Shown: positions 55,244-64,000 of the stretch, piece after piece
How the letters are laid out: each line of letters begins with the position of its first letter
Numbering within the stretch: the stretch's first letter is position 1
DNA from: Sambucus nigra
Taxonomy: Eukaryota > Streptophyta > Magnoliopsida > Dipsacales > Adoxaceae
Assembly (NCBI GenBank): GCA_949130495.1
Contig: OX422211.1
Location: 446,346,219-446,410,218 of the forward strand
Length of the DNA: 64,000 nucleotides
Direction: 5' to 3'
The notes under the pieces: generated by a model
Database searches by the model: none
What the model saw: the letters and a program-made list of their open reading frames with translations, nothing else
Told to the model about the DNA's origin: nothing
Translations under genes and position numbers: made by a program

Positions 55244-55929
55244 TTGATAGCAAGAGAAAGTGCCCAAAAGAAACAGATGTCAATATAAGGCATTTGAAAC
55301 TTATCTAGAGTCTGCATCAAAGTGTTGTCAACGATCACATTAGATCAGCTTCGTATCTGCTGCAGTACAAGAGCTACACCACTTCCTTCACTGCTCGTCC
55401 AGTGATAAGTGAATCAGAGCCAGTACCAGCTTCCACCAGCTCTTCGCCTGAATCCCATATTCCTTTAAGTGAAAGGATGACGAAGAGAAGACCTCCTACC
55501 TTGTTTGAAAAAATTGCCTCCGGTTCTGGGGAGGCAAAGAGGAGTAGGATTGATGTCCCAAGGGAGGGGACGAAGAAGAATGATGCACCTTCCTCAGCTG
55601 TTGCAGTTGTGAAGGTTGCTGAGAAGCCCGCAGTGGCTCCGAGCAGGTCTGCTTCTCCTGGAGAGGTGATTGTGATATCACCGACCAAGGGTTCTTCCTT
55701 GGTTGAATCTGTACCTGTTCCCCCGAGGAGGCTGAAGAAGAGCTCCTCGGTCAATTTGGCTAACACCATTACTCGGCCCCCAGCTGCTGGGACTGGAGTT
55801 CCCACTTTTATTCCCCCGAGCTCTGCCATGAGCTCGGTAAAGTCTTGGATCATTCCTAAGGTCCAAGGTACTGAAGAAAACCTTACTCGGGATATGGTCA
55901 CCTCGCTAGCTGCTCGTCACCTTGCTTCT

Positions 55930-56007
55930 GTAAGTCTATTTACTTTGAATTTTTCATATTTCCTTTACCGTTTCTGCTTCTGACTTGCTTTCTTTTTACT
56001 TTCATAG
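55930..56007 (+). other. Intron 2 of the element F antisense gene (78 nt)
   Basis: GTAAGTCTATTT donor, TTACTTTCATAG acceptor, phase 0. The matching intron of element A (18132-18213) is also phase 0 and also precedes the coiled-coil exon. Confidence 0.85.
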
Positions 56008-57013
56008 TTGACGAGCTGCTTCAATATAATTTTGAAGAAGGATGAAGCAATTAAAGCTTCATGCTCCTCGTCCAGCGTGGAGGGAGCTCTGGAGGAAGCT
56101 ACAAAATCTCTGGCAGATTCTCGCCAGACATATGCCACTGACAAGGCTGTTTGGGAGAAGAAGCTTGCTTCCACCGAGAAGGATAAAGCTCGAGCTGTTG
56201 AAGCCTCCAAAGAGTTGGAGAAGAAAAAGAATTCCCTGGAGAAGGCAAATAAAGAGCTCGAAGAGAAGCTCAAAGCTGCTGGAGAGCTTGAAGATAAGCT
56301 CAGAATTGCTGAGGAAAGGTTGGGCCAGCTTCAAGAAGTAGGTCGGCAGAAGGAGGAGGTTGAGAACAGATTGAGGACTGCCGAGAACCTTCTATCCGAG
56401 AAACTTTCCTCGGAGAAGCTAAAGAGGAAAGCTGCTGTGAAGAAGTCCTTCAGCTCTGGCTGGGACAAGGGGTGGAACAAGGGGTTGGCTGCCATGGTGT
56501 CGCAAGTGGACTATGGCAGTCTCAAATACTTAAGGGATGGATGGGTTGCTGCCCTTCAGGAGATAAAGGTCGACGAGTCTTTTGAGCTCTTCCAGAGACA
56601 TATCCCAGGTCCCCCTCCAACTCCAGAAGATTTAGAAGAGGACGAAGCTACCTCCGAAGAGTCTTCGACGGTGATGGGAGATCATGCCCTAGCCATCCGG
56701 CCTGCTGTTGAGGAAAATCAGCAAGTCGTTTCTTCCTCCGAGCAACTGCCTACTCTCCCCGAGCCACTATCCCTTCCCTCCGAGCAACCTACCTCTTCAT
56801 CCCAGCCTCCTGAGAAGGTTTTGGGAGATAAGGAAAAGGTGTAGTGTTGTTCGGGTTTCTCTTTATTTTGTGTCTCTTTATCAAATGTAACCCAGAATAT
56901 GTAACTCTGAATTATGATCTAATAAAACTTGAACTTTTTGCATACTGTTGTCTATTTTCTATTCATACTCCCCTTATTATTTTTATTAATAATTGCTCTT
57001 CTTTCTCTGCCAG

Positions 57014-58294
57014 TTTATGGACAGGATGGAACTGTTATCTGCCCATGATACAAAATTGTTGTGACAATGTAATGAGTACTTTAAGGCTGGTCATACAGAC
57101 CTGAGTACTACACAAGTTGTCGACATCCTTGGTCATGATGCTTCAAAATAGGCAGTGGAAGCATATCAATATCTGAAGTGTCTACTTGATCGAGCGGTGG
57201 CCAATAATGTGGCTTACTATGAAATGATCGAGGATCTCCAGTGCACCCTCGAAGACCTTCAGAATCAATACAAAGAATCAACTGCCCTGTTGCATGAGGG
57301 TTACGAGAAGAAATACAAACTGATCATTGCCGACAAGGGCTACGAGAAGCTCTTTGCTGGGTATGATGTGAGGGAGAGAACCTTGAGAGGTGAGGTCGAG
57401 GAATGCAGACAGATTGATGCGTTGCTGTAATAAGAAAACATCAACCTACAAAAGGAGCTGTCACAATTGAAGTCTGCAGCTTCCACTTCTAGTGCCTTAA
57501 TCCCAGTGACCGACGAGGGATTCTCGTTCTTAGAGGTTGAGAATGCCAAGTTGAGGGACGAGTTGGAGACTTTGAAAAGTTCTGGCACCTATACATCTTC
57601 TCGTGGTCGAGCAAGAGCTCCTTGGGGATGAGCAAGAGCATCTCGGGTTCTTATCGAGGAACAGAGAACTCAGTCTGCCTTAGAGAACCAGGCTTTCCAA
57701 TTAATGGCGAAGAACCAGGCGTTGTCTGATATGTCAAAGAAGATTAGGGACCTGGAAAAACAGCTCTCTGCGCAGAAGTCAGTCTTGGAGAATAAGGAGC
57801 TTTCCATCAAGAATCTCCATGAGCAGCTAGAAAGGCTAACATATCAATTCCACAAACAGCCCAGGGAGTTCTGGATGGCGGGATACAATGAAGCGCTATA
57901 CCACTTGGACGATCGTATCCAGAATGCCAACAATGAGGGCTATAAGCAAGGCTGGCTGAATGCCTTAGGTGTATTGAAGCTCAAACAAGGTCATTATCTG
58001 TGGGACTATTATGATCCCGGGCTACTCGACCTACCTGTGCCTCCATACAATTTGGACATGGATTGGATCCCTACCAGGGCCATTCCTTGGAGCTTAATTT
58101 CAAAGTATCTCGGTGATTACAATTTACATTCTCAAACCGAGGTATCTCGTCCCGAGCATCTCTTAGATCGACCATCCGTGGTGAATTTCAGGATGTTGAA
58201 GGATCTCAACTTCATCAATTCTCCTCTGTCTTTAAATGATCCGCCTGCTGGCGAGGAACCTGTATCAAAAGCAGAGGGGAAAAGACCAGTATAA
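57014..58294 (+). pseudogene. Second coiled-coil exon downstream of the element F antisense gene
   Basis: After an acceptor-like TCTTTCTCTGCCAG (ending 57013) a frame of 427 codons runs to TAA at 58292-58294, broken by four stops (57062, 57149, 57428, 57629). It encodes heptad-rich stretches ('KIRDLEKQLSAQKSVLENKE'), then 'GYNEALYHLDDRIQNANNEG', 'YKQGWLNALGVLKL' and a tail. The overall build (phase-0 acceptor, coiled coil, G-Y/W-rich block, acidic end) parallels exon 3 of the preceding gene. It could be the end of a second antisense gene whose first exons are lost, or an alternative last exon. No promoter of its own is seen. Confidence 0.65.
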
Positions 58295-58599
58295 TAGGAA
58301 TTTTTGATGTAATAGTTAGTATACATTTCAATATCAATGTACTTGTAAGTTATTTTGAATTCAATGAAAAACTTTCATTTATGTTTGCAAATCTTAATTG
58401 CTATTGTCTTGTAATTATCAAACACTTTATATTTGTGCATATTAGTTAAAAAGATAACAATATTGTGTTGTTTGTCAACCAACTCAGTAACAATTAAAAA
58501 GTTACAAGTATCAATAATATTGCTCGACCACTTAATAATAAAGTAACGAGTATGAAAAATGTTTAAAATGTTTCCAACCAACCAAGGTTGTTAGATTCT

Positions 58600-59045
58600 C
58601 CATGTCGACCAACTACAGTTAGTAAGTTTTTATCCCCGACCAGCTATAGTTAGTCTTTTTGAAATAATTTTGCCAAAAAAATATTTCCGACCAACCAATG
58701 TCAGTAAATTTTCCTTGTCGACCAACTACAGTTGGTGGGTTTTTATCCCTGACCAGCCATAGTTAGAAGACTTTGGCGCTTTCTGGAATAATCTTACCTC
58801 CCGACCAACATAAGTTGGCATTTTCGAGAATGTATGTGCTTCCTAACCAACATAAGTTGGCATTTTTAGGAATATTTGGTTTCCTAGCCAAACAGGTTGG
58901 CATTTTTAGGAATATTTTGTTTCCTAGCCAAACAAGTTGGCATTTTTAGGAATATTTTGTTTCCTAGCCAAACAGGTTGGCATTTTTAGGAATATTTTGT
59001 TTCCTAGCCAAACAGGTTGGCAATTTTAGGAATATTTTGGAATAT
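58600..59045. repeat. Tandem short-hairpin repeats of element F
   Basis: Left part: a 113-bp unit repeated about twice (58604 and 58717), with ACCAACTACAGTTGGT forming an inverted repeat. Right part: a 40-bp unit repeated exactly at 58881, 58921, 58961 and 59001, plus a degenerate copy before. Each of these contains GCCAA...TTGGC or CCAAC...GTTGG arms. The array separates the 3' ends of pol and of the plus-strand genes. Confidence 0.85.
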
Positions 59046-59178
59046 TTTGCTGAGGAGTCTAGAGCTTTGCCGAGTAGTGTGTAGCACTAGTATTCCTCGA
59101 AAAATTCTCAATAAAAGGAGAGACTTTAGCAGAATATCTTCATTTTATTCATACTTATGGAACTGTGTTACATATACA

Positions 59179-60135
59179 TCACTGATAATACTTGCACAGG
59201 TGCTTTGCGTTCCATGCGTTCTTAAACTCCTCCCCCTCTAGAGTTGCTATTCGATAAGTTCCTGGTCGAATAACTTCTGTAACTCGGTATGGTCCATGCC
59301 AATTTGCCTCCAGCTTATTGTGCTTTTGAATTACTTTCTTCAGCACATAGTCTCCTTCTTTCAGGTCGCATTTCTTCACCCTCTTATTATAGAATAGAGT
59401 TGTTCGTTGTTGATATACAACATTTCTAATGGCTGCTTCTTCTCTAACTTCCTCGAGCATGTCTAGATCCAATCTTCTCATCAAGTCACTGACAGGGGAA
59501 TTGAAATTCAGAACCCTGTGTGTTAGGAGGCCCAACTCGACAGGTATAACAGCTTCACTTCCAAACGCCAGCATATATGGTGATTCTCCTGTTGCTACTC
59601 GGGGTGTAGTTCGGTAAGCCCAAAGTACTGATTGTAGCTCGTTGATCCAGTTTGCTTTCGCATCATCCAATCTTTTCTTCAAACCATTCAGCAGCGTTCT
59701 GTTTGTCACTTCAGTTTGTCCATTGCTTTGAGGATGGCCTGGTGCTGAGTGGACTTTTAAAATATTTTACTGATGGAAATAGGCAGCGAACTCCTCATTA
59801 TCAAATTGATTTCCATGGTCTATGATGAAGGCATGAGGAAGACCATATCGACAAATGATGTTCTTCCAAATAAATTGGTACACCTTCTCATACGTCATAT
59901 CAATGAGTGGCTCAACTTCTACCCACTTAGTAAAATAATCCACTGCGACGACGAGGTACTTGAACCTTCCTCGGGTTGTTGGCAGTGGCCCAACCAAATC
60001 AATTCCCCACATGGAAAATGGCCATGGGGAAGTTATGGGTGTCAACAATGCTTGTGGAGTTCTTCGGATGGAGGAAAAATGCTGGCACTTGTCGCATTTC
60101 TTGGCATAAGCTATACAATCATCTCTCATCGTCGA
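59179..60135 (-). pseudogene. Element F integrase
   Basis: Minus-strand frame with zinc-finger remainder 'AKKCDKCQHF', core 'WGIDLVGPLP' (first Asp), 'IIDHGNQFD' (second Asp, altered from the usual S-D-N-G), a TAA at about 59764-59766, then 'GHPQSNGQTEVTNRT' with the catalytic Glu. The C-terminal tail ends 'NAWNAKHLCKYYQ' and a stop near 59179. A TAG at 60133-60135, probably from TGG (Trp), separates it from the upstream frame. Collinear with element A pol. Confidence 0.9.
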
Positions 60136-61596
60136 CTAGTAATATCCCTGCGTCATCACCCTTTGCAAAAGCGTCCGACCTGCTACATGTGCTCCACAGG
60201 ACCCTTCATGGATCTCTTCAATCGATTCATTCACCTCGAAGGGATGTACACATCTCTGCAGACCTGCCATAATTCCTCGTCTATATAAAACACCATTAGT
60301 TAATACATACCGAGCAACTTTAAAATTCAATTTCTTGGCTGCGAGCTTGTCAATTGGCAATTCTCCCTCCTCGATATACGCCCTGATGGGATCCATCCAA
60401 GATGGTCCTAAATCAAGGGTGATAAAGTTCATCGTCAGATCTTCATCTATACTCCGATCAGCTAAAACTTCAATTGGTATTATTCTCCATAGCTCGGTGC
60501 GAGTAGCTGATGCTAGTCGAGTTAGGGCGTCTACTCTCGCATTCTCCATTCTAGGTATTCTGATCAGCTGAACAGTGACAAATTCTGATATCAGCTCCTT
60601 TGCCTTTGCATGATATCTGATCATTAATTCTCCTCTAACTGCATATATTCCCATCATTTGGTTTACGATCAATTGAGAATCACTGAAAACCATAACCTGC
60701 TGCGCCTCCATGATTTTTGCCAAACTAAGTCCTGCAATCATGGCCTCATATTCAGCTTCATTGTTGGAAGCTTTGAATTGGAAACGCAGGGCGTATTCCA
60801 TGTCGACCTCGTCTGGAGTGCTCAAAACTATTCTCGCGCCACATCCTGCAATGCAAGATGAGCCATCTACATATAACCTCCATATAGGTAACTCGTCTTC
60901 AAATTTTTGATCTGTCAGAGTTCCTCGGTGAAATATTTGCTGCTTCGTTTCATCCTCCCCTGATATTTCTTGCTCTTCGTCGATCATCTCTTCTCGCCCT
61001 TTTACCAATCGGAATTGGTCTGAGCTCGAATTTGATGATCTTGTAACATCCACTTGCCCTTTTACCAACCGGAGTTGGTCTGAGTTGTTTGTTGATCCTG
61101 TAACATCCACAGGTTGATCAGCGAGCAACTCTTATTCCTCGTCCGGAGTCCTCACAACTATCTTTGCGTCACATACTGTAACATCCACACGCCCTTTTAC
61201 CAATCGGAATTGGTCTGAGCTAGTGTTTGTTGATCCTGTAACAACCACAGGTCGATCAGCGAGCAACTCTTATTTCTCGGGGGTATCAGGATAGGTGAAC
61301 TCCGCTATAAAATCTGCTACAGCTTGCCCTTTTAATGATGATCTGGGTTCATAAACTATATCATATTCACCGAGTTCTATTGCCCAGTACATCAATCTCC
61401 CTGATTTTTTTGGTTTATGAAGGGCTTGTCTCAATGGCACATCGGTATATACTATTATGGTATGAGCCTGGAAGTACGGCCTCATTCTTCTACTTGCCTC
61501 AATCAGCGCCAATGCTAACTTTTCCAGCCTTGGATATCTGATCTCTGCTCCTCGGAAGGCTTTACTTGTGTAGCAAATTGGTTTTTGCACTCCATT
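60136..61596 (-). pseudogene. Element F RNase H pair and linker
   Basis: The gypsy RNase H remnant (61590-61270) has 'YTSKAFRGAEIRYPRLEKLA', 'YTDVPLRQAL' and 'GQAVADFIAEF'. It is followed by a duplicated linker with two in-frame TAA codons. The second, Tat-type RNase H then reads 'LYVDGSS', 'NNEAEYEAMIAG', 'FSDSQLIVNQ' and 'VDALTRLASA' (the four acidic positions kept). The H2C2 start of integrase 'IHEGSCGAHVAGRTL' follows. A frame shift lies at about 61590-61600 relative to the reverse transcriptase. Confidence 0.9.
60998..61275 (-). repeat. Tandem duplication in the inter-RNase H linker of element F
   Basis: A block with plus-strand 'cccttttaccaatcggaatt', 'ggtctgag', 'ttgttgatcctgtaac' and 'gatcagcgagcaactctta' is present about three times, with unit lengths of roughly 60 and 130 bp. 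Each longer unit brings the same TAA into the pol frame. Confidence 0.8.
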
Positions 61597-63395
61597 CTGA
61601 TCAACGCCGAGCTAACTGCATTCTTGAACACTACAAGGTACAAATACAATTTTTCTCCCATCACCGGCCTGGACAGCAGTGGAGGTGCTCCCAAGTATTT
61701 CTTCAAGTCTTGAAAAGCTTTCTCACATTCATCATTCCACTCAAAAGTCTTTCTGAGTGTCTTGAAGAATGGGAGACATCTATCAGTTGCCCGTGACACA
61801 AATCTGTTGAGGGCTTCTACTCGTCCTGTGAGACTCTGTACTTCCTTCTTCGTCGTTGGAGATTGCAGCCCAAATAAAGCTTTGATTTTTTCAGGATTTG
61901 CTTCGATTCCTCGTTGATTGACAATGTACCCGAGGAACATGCCTTCTCGTACTCCAAATATGCACTTCGTCGGGTTCAGCTTCATTTGGTATTTATCTAG
62001 TCGATCAAAAGTTTGATTTAAGTCAACTAGATGATCAGCAGCTTTTTTGCTCTTCGTCAGCATATCGTCAACATAGACTTCCATATTGCAACTGATTTAT
62101 TCAGCAAAGATCTTATTCATCAGCCGCTGATATGTCGCACCTGTATTTTTCAAACCAAAAGGCATAAAATTATAACAATAAGTTCCTCTAGGGGTAATGA
62201 AAGAAGTACTCTCCCCGTCTTCAGGTTTTATTTTGATCTGATTGTAACCAGAATAAGCATCCATGAAGCTCAGCAACTCGTGTCCCGAGGTAGCATCCAC
62301 CAGTTGATCAATTCGGGGCAATGGAAAGTGATCCTTTGGGCATGCTTTGTTGAGGTCGGTGAAGTCTATACACATCCTCCACTTGTTGTTTTTCTTCTTT
62401 ACCATTACCACATTAGCTAACCAATCTGGATATTTAACATCTTCAATGAAACAAGCTTTCTGGAGCTTCTCGACTTCCTCCTGTATAGCTTGATTCTTCT
62501 CGGGACTGAATACTCTTCTTCTCTGCTTCACAGGCTTGATCTCCTTATTCACATTGAGCTCGTGACATAAGAAGTTTGGGTTTATCCCAGGCATATCTTC
62601 ATGATTCCACACAAAAGTTTGTCTTCTGCTTCTAAGGAAAGTTATCAATTCCTGTTTTAATGAGGTATCCAATGACGAACCTAATTGAGTAGTTCGTTCA
62701 GGGTGCTCGTCGTCCAGAATTATATTTTCAGTAGCTTCCACCACTTGACCCTTCACGAGTTGCGACTCATCTCTAGGATCCAATGTTTCAATTTCTGCAC
62801 CTTCATCCACTTGATAGGTAGTAGTCTTTTTCTTTGATTCTTCTAGTTCTTCTTGCTCGGCGGATGAATAATAGCATTCCTGAGCTACTTTCTGATCACC
62901 TTTCACAACTCCTACTCCAAAGTTTATTGGAAATTTTAGGCACTGATGCACTGTAGATGGTACAGCCTCGAACTTCTTCAATCCTACTCTTCCCATGATG
63001 ATATTGTACGATGATTGGACATTCTTATCCATCATGAAGAAACGTATTCTTTCTGTCCGACAAGCAGGCCACGTACCAATGAATATATCCAACTTGATCG
63101 TCCCAAGTGGAAATACTTTCTCGCCAGCAAAACCGATGAGGGGTCTGTGATAAGGCTCTAGTTGAGATAGCTTTAGATTTAAACTATCAAAGCACGAGTA
63201 GAACATGATGTCTGTCGAGCTACCATTGTCGACCAGTACTCTTGAAATTATAACCTCCTTCATCCTAATTTTGATCACCAATGGGTCATCATGAGGATAT
63301 AGAACACCTGCGAGGTCGTTCTTTGAGAACCCAATGACCAACTTCTCTTTGTTCACCTTTCTCGGGCGATCCTCTTCAGCTAGATTTATTCGCTG
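61597..63395 (-). pseudogene. Element F protease and reverse transcriptase
   Basis: Protease active site 'RVLVDNGSSTDIMF' near 63220 in a long open frame (63356-62097). The reverse transcriptase includes 'MCIDFTDLNKACPKDHFPLP', 'SFMDAYSGYNQI' and 'MPFGLKNTGATYQRL'. A TAA (from CAA) at 62094-62096 breaks the frame just before 'MEVYVDDMLTKS', the catalytic motif. The thumb/connection part continues to about 61600. All motifs match element A at the same spacing. Start choice is moot: this is an internal part of a polyprotein. Confidence 0.92.
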
Positions 63396-64000
63396 AATGT
63401 ACGAGCAAGCTTGTGCCTCTTCGAGGTAAGATTTTCTCTCTGCAGTAAGGTCTCCTCCTCCTGCATCTCCTCCTGTAATAACATTAAGTCAAATGATCCA
63501 AAGCGTATTGAAAATACCTCTCGTTCTGGATGCCTTGGTTTCTTGGGAAGATCGGGGTCATCCTCTAGATCAACTTCATGGTTTCTCTTCTTATTCTCCT
63601 CTGCTCGATGAGGAGATCTAGACCTCTCTCTAGTTCGGTCATTGTTTCTTCTTTCGCCTCCCCGATCAACATACTTTGCTAACTTTCCTCGTCGGATGAG
63701 TGTTTCAATCTCATTCTGAAGAGCTATGCAATTTTTGGTCATATGGCCATGATCCTTGTGGAATTCGCAATATTTTTCCCTATTCCTCGTGTCAGGGTCT
63801 ACCTTCATTTTCTTTGGCCAGTTTAACTCCTCGTTGTTCTTAATTTCTTCCAGGACGTGGTTGATATTTGCCTTCAAAGGTGTGTAATTATCAAATTTCC
63901 TCAAGACCTCCCATGACGACCTATTTTTGGATTGTTTGTCACCACCATTGTTCTTATGTTCTTTCTTCTAAGCTTTATCACCTTCCACCTTGGTTTCTTT
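63386..64000 (-). pseudogene. Element F gag C-terminal part (incomplete)
   Basis: Minus-strand frame with 'FDNYTPLKANINHVLEEIK', the C/H motif 'YCEFHKDHGHMTKNC' (counterpart of the element A motif near residue 528), and an Arg/Glu/Asp-rich linker. Near 63480 the coding frame shifts; the original frame continues with 'GGDAGGGDLTAERKS' toward the protease. The capsid domain lies beyond the window. Confidence 0.85.

Larger units (their letters stand above)
54647..56844 (+). pseudogene. Spliced antisense gene of element F: gypsy-type transposon domain plus coiled coil
   Basis: Three exons, 54647-55151, 55244-55929 and 56008-56844, join in frame to 675 codons with a single TAG at 55306-55308. Exon 1 carries the PF04195-like 'putative gypsy-type transposon' domain ('GHWFPGLFFTECGFSFP', 'PNTWRIVNGVHRL', 'IMYCYRWAVND', 'LVVNLPDANRDYFEHRV'). 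Exon 2 is Ser/Pro-rich and probably disordered, with basic 'KRSRID'. Exon 3 is a long Lys/Glu coiled coil followed by 'GWDKGWNKGLAAMVSQVDY' and an acidic Pro/Ser tail. Plant Tat elements are known to carry such antisense ORFs; their role is unknown. Good splice sites and near-intact frames suggest it was under selection until recently. AATAAA follows at about 56919. Confidence 0.85.
53564..64000 (-). mobile_element. Element F: Tat-lineage LTR retrotransposon, minus strand, runs off the window
   Basis: From left to right: 3' LTR (53564-54169), polypurine tract, plus-strand gene(s), tandem short-hairpin region, then pol and gag on the minus strand. The left flank CAGAT (53559-53563) is the candidate target duplication. 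Two RNase H domains place it in the Tat lineage together with element A. The gag-pol frame has at least five stops and two shifts, so it is older than A. The 5' LTR and the start of gag lie beyond 64000. Confidence 0.92.

Noticed and set aside
55374..55901. 175-codon minus-strand frame
   Set aside because: It is the shadow of exon 2 of the element F plus-strand gene, whose splice sites and frame continuity decide the strand.

Overview
This window looks like a gene-free, heavily nested transposable-element block from a large angiosperm genome. The lineages point there: Ty3/gypsy chromoviruses with chromodomains, Tat/Ogre-lineage Ty3/gypsy elements with two RNase H domains and antisense genes, a CACTA element, a hAT-like element and a Ty1/copia scrap. 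The moderately AT-rich background fits a eudicot better than a grass, but that is inference. I recognise no host gene, tRNA, rRNA or CRISPR array.

Left block, about 1-32740 (family X, Ogre/Tat-like). Positions 1-846 are the end of a long LTR, followed by an Arg-tRNA-type primer-binding site at 850. A related LTR lies at 29655-32740. Between them are broken minus-strand 'antisense' genes (plant mobile domain and DUF7745 type) that later insertions have cut up. A CACTA element starts at 4577. Chromovirus B occupies 8732-29077 with TATTC target duplications. Element A, a young Tat-lineage retrotransposon (9224-19985, ATTAA duplications), sits inside B's 5' LTR. A has one uninterrupted 1933-residue gag-pol frame, near-identical LTRs, a striking array of ten hairpin repeats after pol, and a spliced minus-strand gene before its 3' LTR.

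Middle block, 32750-48449. A second family X copy (antisense gene plus long LTR) runs to about 37285. It is followed by a probable gypsy LTR, a copia integrase scrap, AT-rich anonymous DNA, and a remnant of another Tat antisense gene at 41230-41585. Then comes chromovirus E (42163-48449), whose 5' LTR carries a hAT-like insertion at 44032-45799.

Right block, 48450-64000. A minus-strand chromovirus-type LTR (D) interrupts E. D's internal region is in turn interrupted by F, a minus-strand Tat-lineage element that runs out of the window. F shows the same architecture as A: pol, then short-hairpin tandem repeats, then an opposite-strand spliced gene (followed here by a second, broken relative), then polypurine tract and LTR.

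Two themes stand out. First, Tat/Ogre-type elements here repeatedly carry an intron-containing gene with its own promoter in opposite orientation to gag-pol. Second, the zone where the two converge is filled by tandem inverted-repeat units in both A and F, although the repeat sequences are unrelated.
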